This document shows positions 1-9,683 of a stretch of DNA of 64,000 nucleotides, piece after piece (within the stretch, counting starts at the first letter, position 1; each line of letters begins with the position of its first letter). The stretch is taken from contig NC_084850.1 in NCBI RefSeq assembly GCF_033115175.1, positions 186,001 to 250,000 of the forward strand. Reading direction: 5' to 3'. A program made the position numbers and the translations under genes. Under the pieces are notes generated by a model. The model was given only the letters and a program-made list of their open reading frames with translations. It ran no database searches and was not told where the DNA came from. The stretch comes from Lepus europaeus. Taxonomy: Eukaryota > Chordata > Mammalia > Lagomorpha > Leporidae.

Positions 1-266
1 GAGGAAGGGCTTTGTGCCAAACAAGGAGAGGGTGGGGAGTTTTGGGTGGCGGGGTGGGGGTGGGGGTGGGGGTCCGTGGTGAAATATAGGGCCACGCCAA
101 GTATTCTGACCTTTTCAACCTCTTCGATGTTGGGATCGAGAGGAGTATTCTCTTCCGTCCCCTCCGTGATGCTTAGCCTTGATGGGCCGGCAACTGCAGC
201 CATTGGTTCCTCATCACTGAGGGTTTCCTCTGGCTGCTGTGCCTCAAGCTCATCCAGCTCAGCCAT
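1..266 (-). CDS. Unrecognised open frame, first exon or N-terminal part, running off the left edge
   Basis: Reading the minus strand from an ATG at 266-264, 88 codons stay open to the window edge. The start context is strong (GCCATGG: G at -3 and +4). The first 55 or so residues are acidic (MAELDELEAQQPEE, then many E and D), followed by a low-complexity His-Pro run copied from a GGGGTG repeat at 51-71. Upstream on the same strand are a TATA-like TATATTTA (316-309) and two CCAAT boxes, one per strand (357-361 and 383-387), which is an orderly promoter layout. A possible splice donor is AAAAG|GTCAGA at 111/110, which would end the exon before the low-complexity part. I do not recognise the protein. 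An in-frame stop lies well upstream of the ATG, so this ATG is the natural start. It could be a real gene lying mostly outside the window, or chance. Confidence 0.35.
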   Translation of the reverse strand, partial: MAELDELEAQQPEETLSDEEPMAAVAGPSRLSITEGTEENTPLDPNIEEVEKVRILGVALYFTTDPHPHPHPATQNSPPSPCLAQSPS

Positions 267-308
267 GGCTATACCAAGAGTGGTCTGCGCTAGGCCTCTG
301 GACCTCTC

Positions 309-387
309 TAAATATACTCTCTGCACAACAATGAAGAGCCAACAACCTCAGCTTTCATTGGTCAGCAGGGTGCGCCCCCCAGCCAAT
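309..387 (-). promoter_or_regulatory. TATA-like box and two CCAAT boxes ahead of the left-edge frame
   Basis: On the minus strand, TATATTTA occupies 316-309. ATTGG at 357-361 is a minus-strand CCAAT box; CCAAT at 383-387 is in the plus orientation. A start site about 25-30 bases past the TATA box would fall near 283, giving a very short leader before the ATG at 266. The spacing is typical of a pol II promoter, but it is inferred from motifs only. Confidence 0.35.
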
Positions 388-1214
388 GGGAGTCTTCAGA
401 TGCCTCCGACATCATAATGTACAACTGACACTTCTGATGGGTGGGGGAGGGGGATGCCAAGGAGGCCCAACTCTTGCAGTTAGAGGAAGCGGGGAGCATT
501 TCCCCAGCTCCCCTTAAGGAGCGCTTCCTAAAGAACTTTTCTCCTATTTTAATTGCCTCTGGTTCAGTTGCGCTTCTGCGTTACATGGCAGACAGCAGGC
601 GTCTCCTCCAAGACTTTCCCATGGCCACTCTTTCCACTGGCTCATTCACTTCTTTCCCACCAGGCATCACTGTTACTGCACATCATATCCAAATCTCCTC
701 CAAGCTCAGGAGGCTGTGTTGAAGCCTCGGGGAAGATCTACATTGCCCCACTTCCCTCCCTCAGCAATGTTCTTAATGGCCTTTCACTACTTGAATACCA
801 TCAGGCATTTTCACAGTGTGTGTGTGTCTGTGTGTGTGTGTTTGTGCCCAAGCACGCATGTGTTCCTTGGAAAGGGGCTCTAGACTCTGCTTATGTGTCC
901 TTTTCTAGAAAGCCTCAGATCAGTATCGTCAGTGTTACAAACCTCCAGATGGCAACAGCTGACTTAATCTCTGGGCTGTGCTACAGGGGTGCCAATGGAA
1001 CGAAGGTCAAGATCATTTTTGGTGACAGAGCCATAGGCAGCAGCAGAAGCATTTCTCTAAGGTCCTAGTAAGACATCTAACTTTAAGGAAAGAAACCATG
1101 GGAGGAGCCTCTATAATGCACAAGTTTATCAAAATTTCTCCCTGAGCTCTGTATACAACAGAGTCAAAAGCACAAATGACGAAGGAAATATAAATGGGAA
1201 CATGTCAAAATGTT
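388..1214. other. Unclassified non-coding stretch with a (TG)n run
   Basis: No gene or familiar repeat family is seen. A (TG)n-type microsatellite lies at about 816-842. The open frames here are short and overlap on both strands without protein-like composition. Confidence 0.5.
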
Positions 1215-1529
1215 CAACTTTTTAATTATTTTTTGTTTGAAAGACAGAGTTACAGAGAGAGGTAGAGACAGAGAGAGAGGTCTTGCATCCGCTGGTTCAG
1301 TCCCCAAACGTTCACAATGGCTTCAGAAGCTAGAGCCAGAAGCCTCTTCAGGGTCTCCCACATGGCTGCAGGGGCACAAGGGCTTGGGACATCCTCCGCT
1401 GCTTTCCCAGGCACATAAGCAGGGAGCTGGATTGGGGGTGGAGCAGCCGGGACCGGAACTGGCACCCTTCCGGGACTCCGGGGCTGCAGGCTGGGGCTCT
1501 TTAACAGGTTGTACCACAGCACCGGCCCC
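1215..1529 (-). mobile_element. C-repeat SINE (CSINE)
   Basis: Full-length element in reverse: T-rich tail, (GA)n run, body, and the tRNA-like head ending ACCGGCCCC. AAAATGTT occurs at 1207-1214 and again at 1530-1537, a short target-site duplication. Confidence 0.9.
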
Positions 1530-1537
1530 AAAATGTT

Positions 1538-2329
1538 AAACGTTTGCTCTGTACACAGTGCTGTGAGGAAGGTGAGAAGCCGAGATGTATGTTAAAATTC
1601 GGGGGGCAGGGGGAGCAGTGCAAGAGGGCAACAAAGTAAGACCCACTTCTGCATAGAGACAACCATTTGAACAAAAACTCACAGTGATCCCAGGTCACCA
1701 TCACTAAGAGAGCTGAGGAAGCCAGGTGAGAGACTAAAGTGTCTGCTTCTTATCATAGTAAGAGGACACATATTGAAGAAAGCAGGAAAGAAGGGTGCCA
1801 CATCAACCCTCTCCCATCCCAAGAAGCACAGCATGGAGAGAGGAAGCTCACTTCCAACTCAGGGGAGGCAGAGGTACCTAAGATCCTAGATTTGACACCC
1901 GTACCCAGCCTGCTCTGGTGCAACACAGTGCCATGCTCCGGGTAAGTACCTGAAAGACGACCCTTTGGGCTCTCCTTAGCCAGATGGCCGAGGGATTGCC
2001 TCAACCACCCCTCCCCCAATCTTTGCTAGATAGCAGGGAAAGACTCCAGTTGCTGGGAAGTAGGCAGGAGAGTGATCTCAGGACATTGATTTGGGGCTCA
2101 GTACCAGGCCTGCCACGGTGACACACCACATGAAGCTCAAAGGCCTCTATCCTCAGGCTACTGCTCAGAGACAGAGCCTCTAGACGGGCCCCAGACTCAG
2201 GTGGGGAGATCTGCTATGGTGGGACAGACCTATTTCCGTGGATACCATTGTCATCTTGACAAACAAAACCAACCAACTAGGACTGATCGTTTCAAATGCT
2301 CGGGTGAAGGTCCCAAAATAGCTATTTTA
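1538..2329. other. Unclassified non-coding stretch
   Basis: I see no coding frame with protein-like content and no repeat family that I can name here. Confidence 0.4.
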
Positions 2330-3051
2330 GGGGAAATTAATGAACATCAAGAGAACACAGGGAAATGATTTAATAGTCTTTCAGAGGCTTAGAGAGATAG
2401 AAGTTGGGAAGTACGTTGAAATAAAATCCAACAGAAATCCGTGAGCTGAAAAGTACACTAAGGGAAATTAAAAGTGTGACAGAAAGCGTCAATAGTGGAA
2501 TAAATCAAACAGCAGCAAGAATTAGTGGGCTTGAAGACAACCTATTTAAAAATACACAGGATGTGCTTACAGGAAACTCACTTCACCTTTAAGGACACAC
2601 ACACTCTGAAAGTGAAAGGGTGAGGTCCAAGAGAAATCAAGACTAGCTATACTTAGAGTGGATAAAATATTTTTAAAATGAAAAAGCAGCAAAAGGAAGA
2701 CCATTATATAATGATAAAGGGTTCAGTTCAGCAAGAGGAAATAGCAAGCCTGAGTATATGTACACCCAATATTGGAGCGCCCAAATACTTCATGAAGATA
2801 CTAACATGACCAAAAGAGAGAGATAGACTCCAGTACAATAATATTGGGGTCTATAACACACCACTTTCAGCAATGGACAGATTATACAGACAGAAGAAAC
2901 AAAACTTAAACCACACCCTAGACCTCATGGACGTGTACAGATCATTCAACGTCTACAGAATACACTTCCTCTACTACAGCACGTGAGATATTCTTCAGTA
3001 TTAGATCATGGGGTAGGGCACACGAAACCACTCTCTACTAACTTTTGTTCT

Positions 3052-3348
3052 TATTTTAAAAAGATATATTCATTTAAAAGGCAGGAAGAAAAAGAGAGAG
3101 AGAGAGAGAGATGTTGCACCTGTTGCTTCACTCTCCAAATGGCTGCAGCAACCAGGGCTAGGCCAGGCAGCCAGGAGCCAGCAGCTTCTTCCAGGTCTCC
3201 CATGTGGGCGCAGGGGCCCAAGCACTCGAGCCATCCTCCACTGCTATCCCAGGCACATTGGCAGGGAGCTGCATTGGAAGTGGAGCAGCCAGGCTTGAGC
3301 TGTGCCCATGTGGGATGCTTAACATTCTATGCCACACCATCAGCCCCT
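3052..3348 (-). mobile_element. C-repeat SINE
   Basis: Reverse-oriented copy inserted in the L1 at 2330-5180. It shows a (GA)n tract near 3094-3110 and a head at the right end (CACCATCAGCCCC). Moderately diverged. Confidence 0.85.
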
Positions 3349-3710
3349 CAACTAAGTTTAGAAAGGCAGAATGATCTCAAAGAAGCATACTATCCCTATA
3401 TTTTAACTAATTAGAAAAACAAGAGCAAACAACCCCCCACCATGATATCGTCCCTGCTCAGAGATGACATGATCTTATATATAGAACCCCCAAATTCTCC
3501 ACCAGAAACCGCTAAAATTAATAAGCAAATTCTGCAAAGTTGCAGTATACAGAGTCATTGTACAAACATTAGTAGTGGCATCATTGTACACTAACAGCAG
3601 CTAATCTGAAAAACAAATCAAAAAGCCTATCCCATTTCTAATAGCTAAAGAAACCTACAAATTTACCCAGAAAGGGGTAAAAGAAATCTACATTGAAAAG
3701 TACAAAATAT

Positions 3711-4049
3711 GAGGCCGGCGCCGCAGCTCACTAGGCTAATCCTCCGCCTTGCGACGCCGGCACACCGGGTTCTAGTCCCGGTCAGGGCACCGATCCTGTC
3801 CCGGTTGCCCCTCTTCCAGGCCAGCTCTCTGCTGTGGCCAGGGAGTGCAGTGGAGGATGGCCCAAGTGCTTGGGCCCTGCACCCCATGGGAGACCAGGAA
3901 AAGCACCTGGCTCCTGCCATCGGATCAGCGCGGTGCGCCGGCCGCAGCGCGCCTACCGCGGCGGCCATTGGAGGGTGAACCAACGGCAAAAGGAAGACCT
4001 TTCTCTCTGTCTCTCTCTCACTGTCCACTCTGCCTGTCAAAAAAAAAAG
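3711..4049 (+). mobile_element. C-repeat SINE, CTCACTAGGCTAATCC subtype
   Basis: The head GGCCGGCGCCGCAGCTCACT and the GC-rich 3' half (GCGGCGGCCATTGG) mark a distinct, low-divergence subtype. It ends in a plain poly-A rather than AAATAAATAAA. It lies inside the L1 remnant. Confidence 0.9.
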
Positions 4050-4449
4050 ATTTGTATGGAATCACAAAAGATTCCAAGTAACCATAGCATCATTCATCAA
4101 GAAAGGATAAAGCAAGAGGCATTACGCTACCAGATTTTGAAATGCACTAGGAAGGCACAGCAATAAAGACAGCATGGTATTAGCGTGAAAACAGAAACAC
4201 AGACCAATGGAGAGGAATACAAGCCCACACTTCTCCAGCCAACGGGTCTTTGACAAAGGTGCTGAGAACATACAATTGGAGAAAAGACAGTCTTTCCAAC
4301 AATTGATGCTGTGAACATTGGATGGCCACAAGCAGAAGAATGAAACCAGAACCTATCTCTCACCATGTACATAATGCCACACAAAGTGGATCAAAGACCT
4401 AAATGTAAGACATGGGACTATAAAATTATTAAAAGTAAAATGGGGGAAG

Positions 4450-4809
4450 TGCTGGCCCTTTAGTGTAGTGGGTGAGGCCACCTCGTGTGGCACCAGCATT
4501 CCCTATGGATGCCAGTTCAAATCCTAGCTCCTCCACTTCCAATTCAGCTCCCTACTAACACACCAGGGGAATGCAGTAGAAAATGGCCCAAGTACTGGGG
4601 GCCCTGCACCCACATGGGAGACTTGGAGGAAGATCCTGGCTCCTGGCTTCAGAATGGCCCGGCTCTGGCCATTGCGGCCATTTGTGTAGTGAACCAACTG
4701 ATGAAAGACTGATTTTTTTCTCACTCTCACTCTCTCTCTGTCTATGTCTTTCTTTTCTTGTCTTTCTGTAACTCTGCCTTTCCAATAAAGAAATAAATGT
4801 GTAAAAGAG
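4450..4809 (+). mobile_element. C-repeat SINE
   Basis: Sense copy, diverged, with a CT-rich run at 4717-4755 and an AATAAAGAAATAAATG tail. Inserted in the L1 remnant. Confidence 0.85.
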
Positions 4810-5180
4810 AAACAAAAACATAGGGAAATAGCTTCAGGACATTACAATGGGTAAGGCTTTTTGTTTTTTTGGATCAGATCCCACAAGCACAGGAAACAAA
4901 AACAAAACCTGATAAGAAATTTCTTCAAACTAAAAAGCTTCTATGCAGCCAAAGCATCAATCCATAGAGTGAAGAGACAACTTACAGAGTGGGAGAAAAT
5001 ATTTAGCAGCTATACATCTGACAAGGGAAAAATATTCAGAAAATTTAAGGAATTCAAACAAATCAATGGCAAAGAACAAAAAAAAAAAAAAAAGAATCTG
5101 TCCAAATAATCCAATCAAGTAACAAACAGTTCTCCAAAACAAAGACGTGGAAATGGTTAACAAGTAAAAATGTTGAACAT

Positions 5181-5512
5181 GGAGCCAGCACTATGGCAAG
5201 AAGGTTAAGCCTCCACCTGCAGTGTCAGCATACCATGTGGGCATGGGTTCGAGTCCAGGCTGCTCCACTTCCAATCCAGCTCCCTGCTCATGTGCCTGGG
5301 AAAGCAGCAGAAGATGACCCCAAGCGCTTGAGTCCCTGACACCCACGTGGGACACCCAGAAGAAAATCCTGGTTCCTGACTTCAGCCTGGCCCAGCCCCG
5401 ACCACGGCAGCCATTTGGGAAGTGTATCAGCCGATGGATGGTCTCTCTCTCTCTGTAAATCTTTCAAATACATAATTCAATAAATGATACAATAAATAAA
5501 TAAATGGATTCT
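5181..5512 (+). mobile_element. C-repeat SINE
   Basis: Sense copy at the 3' side of the L1 remnant. The (CT)n run is short and the tail is AATAAATAAATAAATGG. Confidence 0.85.
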
Positions 5513-6635
5513 CTCGAGAGGTGAGGGGGAGTGAAGTGTGCTGGTGCTGGGGCGCTAGCTCATGTGGGCTCCCGAGAGCTGAGTGTTCAGTTGTGTTCAA
5601 TTGTCCGAAACTTGGGCGCTGCTACCATTACGGACACTTTTAATCACATACACTCGTGTGTACACGAATTACCTCCAACTTAGGACTATAACACCTGGTC
5701 ATTTTCTAGGACTGTTACTAGGCTCTTGGGGTTTCAGTGCATGCACCTGGGTGGCACGGGTAGCTACTGCTACATAAGCTATGTGACTCGGCATGAAGAG
5801 ACTGACAGTGAGACCCCCCACCCACACCCAGAAGGGATGCTCTCGTCCCTTTCCCACTGGTCCTCCCCTCAACAGGCCCTCGCCCCGGCTCCCCGCAGGC
5901 TGCCTTATCCGGTCTAGCCAGTTCAGGCCGCGAAGGCCTCATGCTCTTCTCCTGTCGTTGTCTCTCTTGCCCATGCCCTTCCACTCAGCGCCAGGGAGTG
6001 TCCAGTGCGGCCCACAGGACCCGTGCCCAGCCTGCCCGTTGCCAGTCTGTCCCTGGCCTTGTGCAGAGGCCCAGTCCCCGCTCCAGCGGCCCCCTCCCCA
6101 AAATCGCTGTGCGGGCTGTGTGTCTCCCGGGTGCCCCCTGGAGTCAGGGGCAGGGCGCACGGGGTCCAGGAAAGGCGGGTGACAGGCGGTGAGGCGAGGC
6201 CGGCAGGAGCCCAGCCTCGTGGCGGGCTTGCAGGGAACCAACCCTGTTCCGAGAGGCCACTCGGTCGGGCCTGGTGGCACAGGCGCCCTGGGCAGCCCAG
6301 CTGGTGTCAGGGACCAAGGGGTGGGCTACGCCAGGAGCCAGGCCCCACTGGAACCCATGGGATCTCCAAGCCCAGCAGGCCGCAGCGCGGGCTCAGCACG
6401 CCCGCAGCACGCGGGGGCGCCTTCCAGGGGACAGCAGGCGGCAGCGCGGGCTCGGCACGCCCCAGGCTCAGCGAGTCGGGAACACCTGGGGGCGTGTGGC
6501 AGTGCATTCGTTGTGAGAGGAGGAGCGTGATGGGGGGCAAGAGGCGGGGCCCTGTCACCACACAGACCCCAGGAGGCGAGCAGCCCGCAAACTCATTCAT
6601 TTCAGTCGGTTTGGCAGCTTAAATAGCCGAGGCAG
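5513..6635. promoter_or_regulatory. GC-rich island upstream of the CTAG-like gene
   Basis: From about 5850 the sequence becomes CpG- and C/G-rich and stays so to about 8200, across the whole plus-strand CTAG-like gene except its last exon. Long overlapping frames in several phases are expected from the base composition, and none looks like a known protein. This is probably the CpG island of the gene starting at 7183. Confidence 0.5.
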
Positions 6636-6926
6636 CCAATCCAGTCCAGGGGCCGGCTACGCCCTAACCAATCACAGCCTGTTGCCAGGCAGTATCCGAA
6701 GCCATCCAATCACAGCCTGTGGCCAGGCAGGCTCCGAAGCCATCCAATCACAGCCTGTGGCCAGGCAGTATCCGAAGCCATCCAATCACAGCCTGTGGCC
6801 AGGCAGTATCCGAAGCCATCCAATCACAGCCTGTGGCCAGGCAGTATCCGAAGCCATCCAATCACAGCCTGTGGCCAGGCAGTATCCGAAGCCATCCAAT
6901 CACAGCCTGTGGCCAGGCAGGCTCCG
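6636..6926 (+). repeat. Tandem 38-bp array with a CCAAT box in every unit
   Basis: Seven units begin at 6668, 6706, 6744, 6782, 6820, 6858 and 6896, exactly 38 bases apart. Each starts CCAATCACAGCCTG. The last unit is cut short at about 6926. An extra CCAAT at 6636-6640 precedes the array. Units differ at only a few bases (GTATCC versus GCTCCG; GTTGCC versus GTGGCC). The array ends about 257 bases before the ATG of the CTAG-like gene, on the same strand, inside its GC-rich island. CCAAT is the NF-Y motif, so the array is a likely promoter element. Confidence 0.85.
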
Positions 6927-7182
6927 TTGCCAGGTGGGTTTGGAAGCCATTCCCGAGTACCTGGCGCGGGCTCGCCGGCGGCCATCTTGGCATGGCCTTC
7001 TCATGCCACCACAGGGGCGCCTTCCCAGGGGCCTGGTGGCGCAGGCGCGGGGCTCCCCGCTGTGGCGTGCTGTGGGAGGTCCGGAGCTGGGCGCCAAGCT
7101 CGCCGCAGAGCCCCAGTCCCTCAGCGGACTCTAGGAGGCGGGAAGCCTTTGCCGGGGGCGTCAGGAGGCAGCGAGAGCCTCG

Positions 7183-7391
7183 ATGCATGCCCCCGGCAGG
7201 GGCTCCGACGGTGCCGGGGACGCCGGCGGCCGGGAACGGGCCGGCAGCTGGACCGGCCCAGAAGCAGCGGGCCCTGCTGAGGGGGCGGCCGCTCCTCGAG
7301 CCGACGGGGCGCCGCAGGCCGCAGGGCAAGGTGGCGAGGCCTCCGCCTCAGCCCAGGCGTCCAGCGCGGCAAGGCGCCAGGTGCTGGAGTT
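7183..7391 (+). CDS. Copy A coding exon 1
   Basis: ATG at 7183; the exon ends CTGGAGTT|GTATCC, leaving two bases of a codon. The shared GTATCC donor is also used by copy B. An alternative reading past the donor (LELYPFQ) is intronic. Confidence 0.8.
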
Positions 7392-8353
7392 GTATCCTTT
7401 CCAAGGCGCACCCCAGGGCCGAGGGGCAGGGCGGAGGGACGGGGCGGAGGGCCCGGGCGGAGGGACGGGGCGGAGGGCCCGGGCGGAGGGACGGGGCGGA
7501 GGGTGGCCGAGGGCAGGCAAGGAGCGCTCTGGGGGCGGAGGACAGAACGAGGAGTCGGGGAGTCCACGGTGGCTGGAGGAGGCAGTCTGAGAGCACCGGC
7601 CAAAGTGGCGGGAGCGGGTGCTGTGGGCGAGCGTGGCGCCGGGAGACGGCGAGGAGCCCCGGCTAGGCCGAGCGGCGGCCCGGGAGGGCAGAGGCTCGAG
7701 CGCAAAGTTGCCTTAGCTGAATCCCCACCAGCCGACTTTCGGTGTCATTCCTGTCCGCCACGGAGGCAGAGACTGCCCTCAGATGCCTGGCTCCAGGTGC
7801 CCGGCCCTTCAGGGGGGCGGTCCGCAGGGAGCTCACAGTGACTGGCAGCCAGCTGCTTATGTACGTTCCAGGAGGGGCAGGCGGTGGCCGGGGTCGGGGG
7901 TGGAGGTCGGTACAGGCAGGCGGCCCGTCCCGGCGCTAGTCTCTGACAGAGGGCGCCCTCTGGTGGACATCTGGAGACATTTCGGTGTGAAGTCTAAGCA
8001 GGGGGCGTGGTCACTGCCGCACCTGACTGAGGCCTGCTGAGCCGCACGCTGGAGGGTTAGGCCCAAGGACTGCGGGGGGGCGGTGGCAGGGCGGGGAGGG
8101 GGGCTGCGGCAGGACTCAGGGCACTGGGCGGCAGGACTCAGGGCACTGGGCGGCAGGACTCAGGGCACTGGGCGTGAACTTAGCCCCTCTCACGTGATTT
8201 CTCTTTCCCTTCCCTTTTAGCCGAATAGCTGCCGAAAACTCTGGTCTTCTTCAGGTTTCCATAGCCTCCTTGTTCAACCAGCTGTCCTTGGTGGTGCAGG
8301 CCATGCAGCGCTTTGTGCCTCCAGGGACATCTCACCGTGGCACAAGGGTGTGA
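7183..8353 (+). CDS. CTAG/LAGE3-family protein, three exons, intact (copy A)
   Basis: Joined coding exons 7183-7391, 7732-7860 and 8221-8353 give 471 nt, or 156 residues. Residues 1-69 are Gly/Ala-rich and disordered (MHAPGRGSDGAGDAGG resembles the CTAG1 N-terminus). The rest matches the Pcc1-like domain: VLEF-RLSVSFLSATEAE aligns with LLEFYLAMPFATPMEAE of human CTAG1B, and RELTVTGSQLL with KEFTVSGNILT. NQLSLVVQAMQRFVPP aligns with DQLSLVVRTMQRFGPP of LAGE3. Both introns interrupt codons after the second base, at the same places as in copy B. LAGE3 is a subunit of the KEOPS complex, which makes the t6A tRNA modification; CTAG1/2 are cancer-testis antigens. The C-terminus is more LAGE3-like, but the position beyond IKBKG matches CTAG, so orthology is open. 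All splice sites are GT-AG and no stop or frameshift was seen. Confidence 0.82.
7432..7504 (+). repeat. 26-bp GC minisatellite in intron 1 of copy A
   Basis: Units of CGGAGGGACGGGGCGGAGGG plus CCCGGG start at 7432, 7458 and 7484. The runs of G could form quadruplex structures on the plus strand. Confidence 0.85.
7732..7860 (+). CDS. Copy A coding exon 2
   Basis: The acceptor is CCCCACCAG|CCGACTTTCG and the donor is CTTAT|GTACGT. The 129-nt length equals exon 2 of copy B. It encodes the LSVSFLSATEAE to TVTGSQLL core. Confidence 0.85.
8111..8176 (+). repeat. 22-bp tandem repeat in intron 2 of copy A
   Basis: Three identical units beginning AGGACTCAGGGCACTGGGCG at 8111, 8133 and 8155, close to the exon 3 acceptor. 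Confidence 0.9.
8221..8353 (+). CDS. Copy A coding exon 3 and stop
   Basis: The pyrimidine-rich acceptor is TTCCCTTTTAG|CCGAATAGC. The first base completes an Ile codon. The frame reads RIAAENSGLLQVSIASLFNQ and continues to TGA at 8351-8353. Confidence 0.85.
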
Positions 8354-8930
8354 GGCCCAATCCTGAGTCTGGCCCTAGGCTGAGCGACTTTCTCTAGGGC
8401 AGAGACTCCTGGCATTTGGAGAGAGAACCAGTGGGTAAGGGACTCGCTCAAGCTCTTTCTCCCCCACCCCACCCCACCCCTGCTCTCTCTCAGAAAACTC
8501 GCCTGCCGTCCAGAGAAGGTCTCCACAGAGCTAGAAATCATTTTTAGTGATTAATATGCAGAGCAGCAGAATGGGATGTGTTATCACAGGCAGGCAGTCC
8601 ACTCAGAAACCATAAAGACAGAAACTTCATCCTAGCAGAGCAGATACAAACCATTGCATTGATGTTCTCAGGACCATCAATAGCTCGTCCTCCTGTAAGT
8701 TGACCGCACCCTCTCTCACACATAGTTCATGATGCATTTGTAGCATGACAGTTGACAGTTGTGGTAAATAAATCTCAAAAAAAGAAAAAAAACCAAACAT
8801 AAATCACATGTGGAATTCCCTTTAAGAAAGGAAAGGTATAATCTACTTCCCAAATAGTGGGTGCCAATGGTCCTTTTCTACTCAAATTACAGAACGATTT
8901 AGACTGGGCATAAAATTTTACAGTGCTTCA
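8354..8930 (+). other. 3' UTR candidate of copy A, then unclassified DNA
   Basis: The first AATAAA after the stop is at 8767-8772, followed by an A-rich stretch, so a 3' UTR of roughly 430-440 nt is plausible. Nothing else is recognised. Confidence 0.4.
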
Positions 8931-9311
8931 GGGCCAGCACAGTGGCATCGCGGATAAAGCTGCAACCTGCAGTGCCAGCATTCTATATGGGAGCCAATTC
9001 ACGTACTGGCTGCTATATTTCCAATCCAGCTCCCTGCTGATATGCCTGGAAAAGCAGCAGAGAATGGCCCCAGTCCTTGGGTCCCTGCATCCACGTGAGG
9101 GACCCAGAAGAAGTTCCTGGCTTTGGATCAGCCTAGCTCTGGCCATTGCAGCCATTTGGGAAGTGAACCAGCAGATGGATTACCTCCCAACCTCCCTCCC
9201 TCCCTCCCTCCCTCCCTCTCTCCCTCCCTCCCTCCCTCCTTCCCTCCTTCCCTCCCTCTGCCTCTCTCTAACTCTGCCTTTCAAGTAAATACATAAATCT
9301 TTTTTTAAAAA
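8931..9311 (+). mobile_element. C-repeat SINE with expanded (CCCT)n
   Basis: Sense copy whose internal pyrimidine run has become (CCTCCCTC)n at 9183-9258. Confidence 0.9.
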
Positions 9312-9321
9312 TGCAAGTACA

Positions 9322-9583
9322 GGGGCTGGCACTGTGGCACAGTGGGTTAAAGCCCTGGCCTGAAGCGCCAGCATCCCATGTGGGCGCCAGTTTGAGACCC
9401 GGCTGTTCCACTTCCAATCCAGCTCTCTGCTATGGCCTGAGAAAGCAGTAGAAGATGGCCCAAGTCATTTGGGCCCCTGCACCCACGTGGGAGACCCGGA
9501 AGAAGCTCCTAGCTCCTGGCTTCAGATCGGCGCAGCTCTGGCCATTGCAGCCAATTGGGAGTGAACCAGCGGGTGGAAGGCCA

Positions 9584-9625
<42 letters not shown>

Positions 9626-9683
9626 CCTCTTCTCTCTGTGTGTAACTCTGACTTTTAAATAAATAAATAAAACTTTAAAAAAA
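9322..9683 (+). mobile_element. C-repeat SINE
   Basis: Sense copy with a long (CT)n at 9587-9622 and an AAATAAATAAATAAA tail. It follows the previous SINE by about ten bases. Confidence 0.92.

Larger units (their letters stand above)
2330..5180 (+). mobile_element. LINE-1 remnant, sense, rearranged and split by SINEs
   Basis: Bases 2330-3051 resemble the ORF1/ORF2 junction and the ORF2 endonuclease part. After a SINE, 3349-3710 begins just past the endonuclease and then jumps to the reverse-transcriptase active-site region (GATGACATGATCTTATATAT at 3461-3480, reading DDMILY). Pieces at 4050-4449 and 4810-5180 carry the ORF2 C-terminal part. The order is correct but most of the reverse transcriptase is missing, so there was an internal deletion as well as four SINE insertions. 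No long frame survives, so the element is dead. L1 identity comes from recalled consensus text. Confidence 0.75.

Noticed and set aside
3663-4166. Overlapping 80-125 codon frames with Pro/Gly/Arg-rich text, repeated at about fifteen places
   Set aside because: All are translations of the C-repeat SINE body.
5939-6622. Several 80-205 codon frames upstream of copy A
   Set aside because: GC-rich composition lengthens frames in all phases, they overlap each other, and none resembles a known protein; the first extends into the promoter array region.
6668-6926. Possible CRISPR-like direct repeats
   Set aside because: The units are head-to-tail without unique spacers and the setting is a vertebrate promoter island.
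8767-8800. AATAAA followed by an A-rich run, suggesting that copy A is a processed retrocopy
   Set aside because: Copy A keeps two introns with good splice sites and lacks flanking duplications; the A-rich text is interrupted and genomic.
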